A stretch of 64,000 bases of DNA, from NCBI GenBank assembly GCA_947462255.1, contig CANHOA010000008.1:1-64000 (forward strand), read 5' to 3'. A model generated the notes under the pieces. That model did not search any database and was not told the origin of the DNA. It saw only the letters and a program-made list of their open reading frames with translations. This document shows positions 1 through 8,113 of the stretch, piece after piece (position 1 is the stretch's first letter; each line of letters starts with the position of its first letter). Source of the DNA: Flavobacteriales bacterium. Its GTDB lineage: Bacteria; Bacteroidota; Bacteroidia; Flavobacteriales_D; Crocinitomicaceae. Position numbers and translations under genes: made by a program.

Positions 1-576
1 CAAAAGGCAAAGCAGGAAGCTGAAAGTATTGCCGAGCAAAAAAAGACGGAGGAGTTAGCAGCACAAGCGGAGCAAAGGGCAAAACAGGAAGCGGAAAGTT
101 TTGCTGAGCAAAAAAAGACGGAGGAGCAAGCAGCACAAGCGGAACAAAAGGCAAAGCAGGAAGCTGAAAGTATTGCCGAGCAAAAAAAGACGGAGGAGTT
201 AGCAGCACAAGCGGAACAAAAGGCAAAGCAGGAAGCTGAAAGTATTGCCGAGCAAAAAAAGACGGAGGAGTTAGCAGCACAAGCGGAGCAAAGGGCAAAA
301 CAGGAAGCTGAAGGTAACGCCGAGCAAAAAAAGACGGAGGAGTTAGCAGCACAAGCGGAACAAAGGGCAAAACAGGAAGCGGAAAGTAACGCCGAGCAAA
401 AAAAGACCGAGGAGTTAGCCGCACAAGCGGAGCAAAAGGCAAAGCAGGAAGCTGAAGGTAAGGCCGAACAAAAAAAGACAGAAGAGTTAGCCGAACAAGC
501 GGAACAAAAGTCAAAGCAGGAAGCGGAAAGTATTGCTGAGCAAAAAAAGACGGAGGAGCTAGCAGTAAAAACGGAG
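1..576 (+). repeat. 72-bp in-frame tandem repeat, eight units
   Basis: Eight consecutive units begin at 1, 73, 145, 217, 289, 361, 433 and 505, each encoding 24 residues. Units 1, 3 and 4 encode identical peptides. Units 5 to 8 differ mostly at residues 9-10 (SI, GN, SN, GK) and near the end. The array may continue upstream of the window. The phase never breaks, so the array is coding and maintained, probably varying by slippage or unequal recombination. Confidence 0.95.
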
Positions 577-2616
577 CAACTGGATAAGATAATTTATGAT
601 GAGAATACTCCCTATTCTGAAGCCATCAGAGAACAATTAGAGCAATTAAATTCAGAATCATCAGAAGATTTGCTAACTTCTTTTGATGAAACAAAAAAAA
701 TAGAGCAAGGCATTTTATCGAATACTGATCCAATAGCAAAAGAAAAAGAAATTAATGTTGTAAAAGTTCTTAACGAAACAAATGAATTAATTGCTAGTCA
801 GATAATTTTAGCAGCGAAAATTAAAGCTATAGAAGATGATTACCCATCGTTAAAAGAATTGAATAATAATAATTCTGAAATAGTAAATACCTTACGGATT
901 CAAAAAGAAGTGCTGGAAGATTTAAAAAAGAAGGGATCGACAGAAAACGTTAATCTTATTGATAGAGATATTGCCATTATTACAGCTCAAATTAACTCTA
1001 TTTCATCGCCAAGTAAGTCAGGTCAAATACCAACCCCACTTGTTTTTACCAATAATGAGCAACTCACCACTACTGAAAAAGAAGCAATAAGCAAAGATGC
1101 TGCTTATTATGAGTATCTGCAGAAGCGCACAGCATACAATCAAATGGTAGTTAGTCGCGATAGTTTACAAGACAAAATTTTCTCGGAAAAACAAAAACTA
1201 GATTTTTTACTACAGCAGGATAATCGTGATGCAAGACTTTCAAAGTCTGAATTAGAACTCGCGAAATTGCTAAGTGAGCAATTGCTTTTATTGAATGAAT
1301 TATCGGTGAAATTGGAGATGCAAGGTAAAGCAATTACCAATACTGCAAATCAGGCTAAAATGGAAAAAATGCTCCTTGAAAAAATTCAGCCAATACAAGT
1401 TATTGTTGCAAGCGCCAAAGCAGTTTCGTATGATTTCTCCATCGGTAAAGAAGTATATCCAGTAGCAACTAAGCTACCTGTACTTTCGAGTTCTCCGTCA
1501 GGTCTGGTTTTTAGAGTTCAAGTAGGAGCGTTTAGAAAACCTGTTGCAATAGATAAATTTAGAGAGTTCTCTCCGGTTTCAGGAGAAGTTTTGGCTAATG
1601 GCTTGACTGTTTATTTAGCTGGATACTTCAATAATACTGCATCAGCTCTTACCGCAAGGAAAGAAATACGCAAAATTGGATATGCTGATGCATTTGTTGT
1701 TGCCTATTGCGATGGTAAAAGAATATCCATAGCGGAGGCTCGAGCATTGGAACAATCGGGTAGGTGTGTGCCAAAATCTCAAATAGAGCTATCTAACGAA
1801 GTGGCTAAATTGTTCGAAACCATCGATATTATTCCCAATGATAATTTAGCTATCGAAACAGAGCAGATTTTTTATACTGTTCAAGTAGGCGTTTATAATA
1901 AGAAAATTAACCCTGAACAATTACCAGGTATAGAAGAATTAGAAGCTTTTCAATCGCCAAATGGGAAGTACCGTTATTCAAGTGGGAAATTTTTAAGCAT
2001 AGATGATGCGAAGATTCGTAAGGCAGACATCGTAACAAAAGGAATCACCGATGCTTACATTGTGGCGTATCGAAATGGAAATCGAATCGATTTAAATTTG
2101 GCAAAAGTGCTGATTGAACAAAAAGTAAAGAGTGCTAAGATAGAACCTTTGCTGACAGAACGTCAAGTGCCAATTGATTTCAATAAATTAACAACTAAAA
2201 ATGAGCCTGTCATTGACTACGTTCAGTTTTCTAAAATTATGAGTAATACAAAGACAAGTGACTTATTGGGCATTGCAAATAAAGGAGGTACTTTTGTGTT
2301 TGATCCAATCCAAAATAGTATATTGTCTGGTTATATAAATTTAAATTCTATCTCTGCATTTGAACGTATTTATTATGCCGACATGACCATTATCCAGAAA
2401 ACAAATTCCACTAAAGTTTGTTCCATTTTTATTGAGGAATCAAGCATTAAATCAGCATTGCATGACTGGCTTTTACATTGTAATATTCCTTACACTATTA
2501 TTTCAAATTCAAATTCATTTGAAATTCAATTTGTACTATTGCAAAATGATTTAATAGAAAACATTGAACAAATGGCAAGTAAATACGATTATGTTGTTAA
2601 AATAAACGAATTATGA
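1..2616 (+). CDS. Coiled-coil repeat protein with two SPOR-like domains, 5' partial
   Basis: The reading frame is open from the first base of the window, so the N-terminus lies outside it; 871 codons are visible before the TGA. The first 192 residues are eight tandem copies of a 24-residue Lys/Glu/Gln/Ala-rich unit (QKAKQEAES-type), predicted to form a long alpha-helix or coiled coil. A further coiled-coil-like stretch follows. Two SPOR-like segments lie near bases 1501-1760 (start FRVQVGAFRKP) and 1870-2120 (start YTVQVGVYNKK). The last 130 residues are unrecognised. SPOR domains bind denuded peptidoglycan in characterised proteins, so an envelope role is inferred. The stop overlaps the clpS start by four bases (ATGA), suggesting translational coupling. 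No precise function can be given without the N-terminus. Confidence 0.75.
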   Translation, partial: QKAKQEAESIAEQKKTEELAAQAEQRAKQEAESFAEQKKTEEQAAQAEQKAKQEAESIAEQKKTEELAAQAEQKAKQEAESIAEQKKTEELAAQAEQRAKQEAEGNAEQKKTEELAAQAEQRAKQEAESNAEQKKTEELAAQAEQKAKQEAEGKAEQKKTEELAEQAEQKSKQEAESIAEQKKTEELAVKTEQLDKIIYDENTPYSEAIREQLEQLNSESSEDLLTSFDETKKIEQGILSNTDPIAKEKEINVVKVLNETNELIASQIILAAKIKAIEDDYPSLKELNNNNSEIVNTLRIQKEVLEDLKKKGSTENVNLIDRDIAIITAQINSISSPSKSGQIPTPLVFTNNEQLTTTEKEAISKDAAYYEYLQKRTAYNQMVVSRDSLQDKIFSEKQKLDFLLQQDNRDARLSKSELELAKLLSEQLLLLNELSVKLEMQGKAITNTANQAKMEKMLLEKIQPIQVIVASAKAVSYDFSIGKEVYPVATKLPVLSSSPSGLVFRVQVGAFRKPVAIDKFREFSPVSGEVLANGLTVYLAGYFNNTASALTARKEIRKIGYADAFVVAYCDGKRISIAEARALEQSGRCVPKSQIELSNEVAKLFETIDIIPNDNLAIETEQIFYTVQVGVYNKKINPEQLPGIEELEAFQSPNGKYRYSSGKFLSIDDAKIRKADIVTKGITDAYIVAYRNGNRIDLNLAKVLIEQKVKSAKIEPLLTERQVPIDFNKLTTKNEPVIDYVQFSKIMSNTKTSDLLGIANKGGTFVFDPIQNSILSGYINLNSISAFERIYYADMTIIQKTNSTKVCSIFIEESSIKSALHDWLLHCNIPYTIISNSNSFEIQFVLLQNDLIENIEQMASKYDYVVKINEL

Positions 2617-2882
2617 TTGAAGCGCCCGAAATAAAAAAATCAGTAAAGAAAGAGACTGTCGAAATCTTGTCATTGGTCTTGTATAATGACGATGTTAATA
2701 GTTTTGATCATGTTATTAATTCTCTAATGTCGATTTGCAATCTTGAATTAATGGAATCGGAACAATGTGCTTGGATTGTTCATACTAATGGTCGATGTGC
2801 AGTGAATAAGGGAAGCTACAGCGAATTAGAACCAAAATGTATAGCGCTATTAGATAAAGGGTTAAGCGCAAAAATAGAATAA
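2613..2882 (+). CDS. clpS: ATP-dependent Clp protease adaptor ClpS
   Basis: This 89-residue protein matches the ClpS family in size and core motifs: LVLYNDDVNSFDHVI near residues 22-36, then a region with EQCAWIVH and a glycine-containing turn. ClpS binds N-end-rule substrates and the N-domain of a Clp ATPase and delivers them for degradation; the DDVNSF segment contributes to the substrate pocket in the family. The start overlaps the upstream stop (ATGA), and the rhomboid gene starts one base after its TAA, so the three genes look co-transcribed. The only Clp ATPase in the window is the ClpC-type protein at 22966-25485, its probable partner by inference. Confidence 0.92.
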   Translation: MIEAPEIKKSVKKETVEILSLVLYNDDVNSFDHVINSLMSICNLELMESEQCAWIVHTNGRCAVNKGSYSELEPKCIALLDKGLSAKIE

Positions 2883-2883
2883 A

Positions 2884-3426
2884 ATGAAGATTACTTTTCA
2901 TCCAAAGATAAGTTTAAGTATTACAGGTCTCTGTATTCTGTCCTTTCTCTTGCTCACTATTTTTAAACTTCCTTTAAATGCATTATTCGTCTTAAACGGT
3001 GAATTTCAAAAAGATAATATCACGTGGTATTTAAGTACCATTTTCTATATTTTTGGCCATGCAAATCTTCCCCATTTATTAGGAAACTTATCGCTGTTCT
3101 TGATTTTAGCGCCCATTATTGAAAAAGCCTTTGGAATGAAAAAGTTCATTTTAATGGTTCTTACTACCGCTATAACTACCGCAATTATTCACGTTATTTT
3201 CTGGGATAATGGATTGATGGGACTTAGTGGAATTGTATTTATGCTGATTATTTTATCGACTTTAACACATGCAAAAGCCAATGAAATTCCATTTACTTTT
3301 ATATTGGTGCTTATTTTTTATTTAAGTCAAGAAATCTATGCCTCTTTTAGCAATGATAACATTTCTCATATGGCGCATTTGGCAGGGGGAGGCGCTGGTG
3401 TTTTCTGGGGGTATTTCAAGCGATAG
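2884..3426 (+). CDS. Rhomboid family intramembrane serine protease
   Basis: A 180-residue polytopic membrane protein with about six hydrophobic segments. The rhomboid dyad is visible: the GLSG motif with Ser115 as nucleophile, and His165 in the last membrane helix (HMAHLAGGGAG). The HxxxN motif of helix 2 is present as HLLGN at residues 64-68. Rhomboids cleave transmembrane substrates within the bilayer; the substrate here is unknown. It is near the minimal length for a bacterial rhomboid, with no added soluble domain. It follows clpS by one base and ends two bases before the stop of the convergent minus-strand gene. Confidence 0.88.
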   Translation: MKITFHPKISLSITGLCILSFLLLTIFKLPLNALFVLNGEFQKDNITWYLSTIFYIFGHANLPHLLGNLSLFLILAPIIEKAFGMKKFILMVLTTAITTAIIHVIFWDNGLMGLSGIVFMLIILSTLTHAKANEIPFTFILVLIFYLSQEIYASFSNDNISHMAHLAGGGAGVFWGYFKR

Positions 3427-3427
3427 A

Positions 3428-4840
3428 TTATTCTTGATCATTTAGATGAACCAAGTTGTACAGTGTTTTTTCGATGGTTTCATATTTCCCATTTGGAGTA
3501 GGACTAAGAGCAGGTGAGGAAACAAGGTGGTAGGTATCATCAATTAACATATAATAAGGGAAAGAAATTATCTGTAATTTTTTCCAAATCGGATCGCTCA
3601 TTTTAAAACTGCTTTTTTTCCAATTTAGGGCATCAAGATTTCGTTGTTCAATTTTGGAATATGGCTCATCTATCTTCGGATAAATAGTAATAAATTCTAT
3701 TTGCTTTCCATATTTATCGTAAAGCTTTTTTATCGCACCAATTTCTGCTAAGCAATTTATATTTTTGGGGTCAAAGGCATGAAAGTAAATGTATTTGCCT
3801 TTTATAGAGCTTAATAAAATGCTGTCTTTGGTATCATTTAATTTGAGCTCAGGAAATCGATATCCAACAGCTACAGTATTAAAAATATCAAGTAAGTTGC
3901 TTGCGATTTTTTGATGCTCATTGTATTTTGTATTCAATGATATTTGAGTTAATAAATTCAGTATGCCTGATTTTGGTAAATAGGAGCCATAGTATTCTTC
4001 TCGCAATAAATTAAGCAACACCAATTCTCTTAATTGATTATTCTTTAGGTAGTTGTCTTCTTTTAGCAATGCGTTTGTAAGTGTTAAATCGCTGCTAGCA
4101 ATGGCTGCATACACATTCATAGTAGAACTGCCATTTAATTGAAATAGGTATTTTTCATAAAAACTTTTAAAGAAGTCCATATAGGCGTCGTTTAAATACA
4201 AAATATCTTGCTTATTAAGATAGAAGTCGTATTTATCATTACTCGATGGTGCGCCTAGAAATTGTAGGTTATCAATATTTTGTCCAATTGAATATTTTAA
4301 AAAATCCCTAAAAAAAGTACAGGTGTCCTTAGCATATACTAATTCTGTTTCTTCTTTGAAATCACGTATTTTTCGAATAAAATTACCATGATCAGAATCT
4401 TTAGTATAATAAATATCAGAAATGTATCGATCCATCCATGCTTGAAATCCTAATATCTTGTAGTTGATATCATTACTATCTAAATCAATTAACGTAATTT
4501 CAATTTCTTTGCTATTGGTCATCACTTCATTTTCTCTATCATTTTCAGGTATTTCAATGGTGTATAGGCCATTTGGCTGCAGGTACATCCACATGTAAAT
4601 AGAATTAATTCGAAGGATATATTTTTGAATTTTAGTAATTTCTATGGGGAATATGAAGTAACCCCGTGCATCAATTTGACTTTCTGCGATCAGGGTTTCA
4701 TGATTGGAAATAAGATCATCTACTTGAAATACAGAAATTTTTTGATTCGGGTAGCTATAGGCCATTCCTCTAATAACGACTTGCGAAGTTCCAGTAAAGC
4801 AGATGATAAACAGAAATAAAGCTAGTAAATTTCGAATCAT
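3428..4840 (-). CDS. Exported thioredoxin-fold (TlpA/AhpC-like) protein without CxxC
   Basis: A 470-residue protein with an N-terminal signal peptide (LLALFLFIICFTGTSQ). Residues about 20-110 resemble the beta-rich DUF4369-like domain that precedes thioredoxin domains in Bacteroidota TlpA-like proteins. A mainly helical middle follows, and a thioredoxin-like domain occupies the last 150 residues (start VGYRFPELKLNDTKDS). The redox CxxC position reads PKNINCLAEI: only the second Cys remains, so ordinary disulfide reductase activity is doubtful. It is the last gene of a probable operon, 18 bases after coaD. The family assignment is moderate and the role unknown. Confidence 0.7.
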   Translation of the reverse strand: MIRNLLALFLFIICFTGTSQVVIRGMAYSYPNQKISVFQVDDLISNHETLIAESQIDARGYFIFPIEITKIQKYILRINSIYMWMYLQPNGLYTIEIPENDRENEVMTNSKEIEITLIDLDSNDINYKILGFQAWMDRYISDIYYTKDSDHGNFIRKIRDFKEETELVYAKDTCTFFRDFLKYSIGQNIDNLQFLGAPSSNDKYDFYLNKQDILYLNDAYMDFFKSFYEKYLFQLNGSSTMNVYAAIASSDLTLTNALLKEDNYLKNNQLRELVLLNLLREEYYGSYLPKSGILNLLTQISLNTKYNEHQKIASNLLDIFNTVAVGYRFPELKLNDTKDSILLSSIKGKYIYFHAFDPKNINCLAEIGAIKKLYDKYGKQIEFITIYPKIDEPYSKIEQRNLDALNWKKSSFKMSDPIWKKLQIISFPYYMLIDDTYHLVSSPALSPTPNGKYETIEKTLYNLVHLNDQE

Positions 4841-4858
4841 TTTAGTTTTTAACCTTTT

Positions 4859-5317
4859 TTAAACGAGTAAATGTGGGCTTGTTACAAATTGGCTAATGGC
4901 ACCATTTCCTTTATATATTTCGCGGACAATTGATGAGTTAATAGCACTTAAGGGAAGATCTGTTAGAAAGAAGACTGTTTCTATTTGTTTTAATTCATGA
5001 TTCATGTGAGCTATTGAACTTTCATATTCGAAGTCTTTCGTATTTCGCAATCCTCTAATGATGTGTTTTATGTTGTTTTCGTGGCAAAAATTAACGGTCA
5101 AACCTGTATATTTTTTAACGCTCACTGCCTCATGATTATCGTATAGAGAAAGTATATGTGCCATTCGTTTCTCAATTGAAAAGAGTGTTTGTTTTGAAGT
5201 GTTCTCGCCAATACCGATTACAATATGGTCAAATACGCTAAGGGCTTTATTTACAATTGCTTCATGACCTTTTGTAAAAGGATCAAAGGTACCTGGAAAA
5301 ATAGCTGTATTTTTCAT
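4859..5317 (-). CDS. coaD: Phosphopantetheine adenylyltransferase
   Basis: Catalyses ATP-dependent adenylylation of 4'-phosphopantetheine to dephospho-CoA, the penultimate step of coenzyme A synthesis. From the ATG chosen here the protein has 152 residues, near the usual 155-165. The nucleotidyltransferase signature is clear: GTFDPFTKGH near residues 9-18 (the HIGH-like motif), IIRGLRNTKDFEYE in the middle and INSSIVREI near the C-terminus. The frame is open 36 bases further upstream, but homologues begin directly at a MKxxAIFPGTFDP-like sequence, and this ATG lies one base after the rsmD stop. Part of the DUF3822-rsmD-coaD operon. Confidence 0.93.
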   Translation of the reverse strand: MKNTAIFPGTFDPFTKGHEAIVNKALSVFDHIVIGIGENTSKQTLFSIEKRMAHILSLYDNHEAVSVKKYTGLTVNFCHENNIKHIIRGLRNTKDFEYESSIAHMNHELKQIETVFFLTDLPLSAINSSIVREIYKGNGAISQFVTSPHLLV

Positions 5318-5318
5318 C

Positions 5319-5855
5319 TTATGCATTGAAAAAACTAAAGTATACGTTCCCAAATATACGGCAAAAACTGAAGTTGGTTATCTTGCTAAAATCAGAATGC
5401 CTTCCATGTTCTATAATTAAGATGCCATTGGGTAATAAGAGCTTTTTTTCTTGTACTAGTTGAATAATGGATTCATGAAATTTTGCTTCGTAAGGAGGGT
5501 CGGCAATTATGATATCAAAATTAGAATGGCAATTGGTAAGAAATTTTATGCAATCTGCTCGTTGTACATCAAATTGAGACGTAATCCCAAGATTATGGGC
5601 ATTGGCTTTTAAAAATTTTGCGCACGTAAAATTCTCGTCTACGGCAACAACAGATTGTGCACCTCGGGAAATGAATTCAAAAGATAAGTTGCCTGTGCCT
5701 GCACACAAGTCTAATACTTTTAAAGAATTAAAATCAATACTATGTTGTAATATATTAAACAAGCCCTCCTTTGCAAAATTGGTTGTGGGCCGTGAAGGAA
5801 ATCCAGGTGGTACCGAAAATCGTCTACTTTTTAAGGAGCCGCTAATTATTCGCAA
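5319..5855 (-). CDS. rsmD: 16S rRNA (guanine-966-N2) methyltransferase
   Basis: A 178-residue SAM-dependent methyltransferase of the RsmD family, which methylates G966 of 16S rRNA. Visible motifs are the N-terminal MRIISGSLKSRRF, the SAM-binding VLDLCAGTGNLSFE near residues 47-60, and the catalytic DPPY near residue 121. The start is TTG: homologues begin with MRIISG, and no in-frame ATG exists just upstream. The start overlaps the DUF3822 reading frame by ten bases, and coaD follows after one base. The pairing with coaD is common in bacteria, and DUF3822 upstream is typical of Bacteroidota. Confidence 0.93.
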   Translation of the reverse strand: MRIISGSLKSRRFSVPPGFPSRPTTNFAKEGLFNILQHSIDFNSLKVLDLCAGTGNLSFEFISRGAQSVVAVDENFTCAKFLKANAHNLGITSQFDVQRADCIKFLTNCHSNFDIIIADPPYEAKFHESIIQLVQEKKLLLPNGILIIEHGRHSDFSKITNFSFCRIFGNVYFSFFNA

Positions 5856-6598
5856 AGTATCTGAATTTGATAGGTATCATAATTAAAGGAGGAGAATTTC
5901 AGGTCGGATAACTCTTTTATGCGTTCAAATAGAGTTGTAATCTGTGCTGCAGTATCATCTTGTTTTCTCGGGTAAATTTTAATTTCTCCTTGAAAATTGT
6001 CAATCGGAAGTTTTAATAATGCTGCAGTGGTAAAATAAATGATGTCATCGGTGGAATTGATGGCTGTTTCTTGACTATAAATTAATTTGCCGCCTTGAAA
6101 AAGCTGTAAATAAAAAGACGATTCATCGAAAAATATACTTCCTTCAAGGACATTGTTTTCAATACTTTTACTTTGCTTTAAATAGGTGGTGTGGGTTGCA
6201 GTAATTGGATTGCTAGGAAAAAAGGCAGCGCAGAATTTTGAAACCCATGGAACGATCTCATAAATACTCGTTACACCTAACGAAACATTTTGGCTAGTAA
6301 ATAGTTGATTTGAATCATTAGGATGTCCGAAAGCTAATTCATAATAGTTCTCACGTTCATTGTCATCGTAAATCGTATTCGGAATCAATACAAAATTTGT
6401 TGTTCTGAAAAAACACGTGTAATCATTTGCGTGAAGAAAGGATGATTTACTAAATTCTTTAATAAATGATTTTGCTTCCGCTACTTTTAATTCATCGCCT
6501 ATCGAGCTGATCAAATGATATGCAGTATCTACAATCAAATCATCTTCTAGAGAGGTGATTTGAAACGCAAATTCGGAAAATTCGACTTGATAGCGCAT
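5846..6598 (-). CDS. DUF3822 family protein
   Basis: A 250-residue soluble protein without signal peptide or membrane segment. Gene order and overall character (central YYELAFGHPND, C-terminal FERIKELSDLKF) fit the Bacteroidota DUF3822 family, normally found just upstream of rsmD and coaD. As far as I know the family has no characterised function; an actin-like ATPase fold has been suggested for it, which I cannot test here. It is the first gene of the minus-strand operon, overlaps rsmD by ten bases, and has a promoter-like box about 65 bases upstream. Confidence 0.75.
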   Translation of the reverse strand: MRYQVEFSEFAFQITSLEDDLIVDTAYHLISSIGDELKVAEAKSFIKEFSKSSFLHANDYTCFFRTTNFVLIPNTIYDDNERENYYELAFGHPNDSNQLFTSQNVSLGVTSIYEIVPWVSKFCAAFFPSNPITATHTTYLKQSKSIENNVLEGSIFFDESSFYLQLFQGGKLIYSQETAINSTDDIIYFTTAALLKLPIDNFQGEIKIYPRKQDDTAAQITTLFERIKELSDLKFSSFNYDTYQIQILCE

Positions 6599-6662
6599 TT
6601 TTCTTTATTAGTTCCTAAAAGGAGTAACTATGGTTACTTTTTTTAGTATTTTTAGTTCTTTA

Positions 6663-6670
6663 CAAATTTA
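6663..6670 (-). promoter_or_regulatory. Promoter -7 box for the DUF3822-rsmD-coaD operon
   Basis: Reading the minus strand, TAAATTTG matches the Bacteroidota -7 consensus TAnnTTTG exactly, about 65 bases before the DUF3822 ATG. No good -33 TTTG is seen at the expected spacing. Confidence 0.45.
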
Positions 6671-6709
6671 CGACAATACCTTTACTATAAAAAGGTTTTT
6701 AATTACATA

Positions 6710-8113
6710 ATGGATAAAGCTACGAACAATACTCCTTCATCAAATCAAGCTAAATTAATTTTTACCGATGATCAAAATACGGCCTTAAATGAGTTTAATA
6801 AATTCTATGTGTCCGACGCCAAGCAGCCACTTTTTATATTAAAGGGCTATGCTGGAACTGGTAAATCAACGCTCATCGCTTATTTAGTTAATGAGATATT
6901 GGCGCGTCGAAAAAAAGTGCGCATTCTTGCACCCACTGGAAAAGCGGCGAAAGTAATCGCTAATTATGCCAAACAACCGGCGTATACCATCCATAAGCAA
7001 ATTTATTTTGTTGGTGGTGAGTTTAGTGGTGCTTCAAGCTTGGTAAAAGCAAAGAATTTATTTACAAATACGCTTTTTATTGTCGATGAAGCATCTATGG
7101 TTGGTATTGATGACGCCAAGCAATCCAATAGTTTGTTGGAAGATTTGCTAACTTTTGTTTACAGTGGCGAATCTTGTAAGTTGATGGTGGTTGGCGATCC
7201 AGGTCAGTTGCCACCTGTTGGACAAACGGATTCACCGGCGCTTGACAAACTATATTTAGCGAATTTATATCCTTCTTTAACGGTTTATGATGCAGTATTA
7301 AAAGAGATCGTGCGTCAAGCATCAAGTTCAGAGATTACAGAGGTCGCAACGTATATTCGCAATCAGTACTCATTTTCTTTACCTCTCATTATTTCTAATG
7401 GGAAGGAGGTTCAACGAATTGATGGTTCTCTTTTAAGTGAATTATTAGAGTCGTCTTATGATAAAAATGGAATGGAGGAAACAGTTTTATTAACGATGTC
7501 GAATAAGCGAGCCAATCAATGGAATAATGAAATAAGGTCAAGAATTTTATTTCATGAAGAAAATGTGCAGAAAAATGACGTGCTAATGGTAGTTAAGAAT
7601 AATTATTTTTGGCTAAAACCTGAATCTCTAATTGGTTTTATTGCGAATGGTGAAACGATTCGAATCACCAAGGTTCTTGAACGAACTTCTTTATATGGAT
7701 TTGAATTTGCAAAAGTATGCATTGAATTTGTGGATTATCCAGATGAAGAAGAAATGGAAATTCTATTGAATTTAGAAGCATTAAATGTTGAAGCTCCTAG
7801 TTTGTCACGTGATCGTATGAAAGAATTGTTTTTTGAAGTAGAAAAGGATTATAGTTATGAAAAAAACAAGAAAAAACGGTACCAACTTATTCTGAAAAAC
7901 CGCTATTTTAATGCGCTGCAGGTAAAATATTCCAACGCTATTACAGCCCACAAAGCGCAGGGTGGACAATGGAAAAATGTGGTGATCGATTTCGGTTATT
8001 TACCTGAGCAGATGCGAAATGAAAATTATAATCGATGGTTATATACGTGTATTACCCGTTCAAAGGAAAAAGTTTACTTGCTCAATTTTCCTGCTGATTT
8101 TTTTAGCGTTTAA
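6710..8113 (+). CDS. RecD-like superfamily 1B DNA helicase
   Basis: A 467-residue ATPase with the motifs of a RecD/UvrD-type helicase. Walker A is GYAGTGKST at residues 46-54, Walker B is LFIVDEASM near 125, motif III is VVGDPGQLPPVG, the C-terminal motif is AITAHKAQGGQW, and the motif VI arginine region is YTCITRSKEKVYLLN. This corresponds to stand-alone RecD-like helicases that translocate 5' to 3', without RecB or RecC. RecD2 homologues are usually longer, having extra N-terminal domains that are absent here. It is a single gene, divergent from the DUF3822 operon, and its 3' end overlaps the convergent gene by 11 bases. Confidence 0.85.
   Translation: MDKATNNTPSSNQAKLIFTDDQNTALNEFNKFYVSDAKQPLFILKGYAGTGKSTLIAYLVNEILARRKKVRILAPTGKAAKVIANYAKQPAYTIHKQIYFVGGEFSGASSLVKAKNLFTNTLFIVDEASMVGIDDAKQSNSLLEDLLTFVYSGESCKLMVVGDPGQLPPVGQTDSPALDKLYLANLYPSLTVYDAVLKEIVRQASSSEITEVATYIRNQYSFSLPLIISNGKEVQRIDGSLLSELLESSYDKNGMEETVLLTMSNKRANQWNNEIRSRILFHEENVQKNDVLMVVKNNYFWLKPESLIGFIANGETIRITKVLERTSLYGFEFAKVCIEFVDYPDEEEMEILLNLEALNVEAPSLSRDRMKELFFEVEKDYSYEKNKKKRYQLILKNRYFNALQVKYSNAITAHKAQGGQWKNVVIDFGYLPEQMRNENYNRWLYTCITRSKEKVYLLNFPADFFSV

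Noticed and set aside
1-576. Possible CRISPR array from regular repeats
   Set aside because: The units are contiguous 72-bp repeats without unique spacers, are in one reading frame and are translated.
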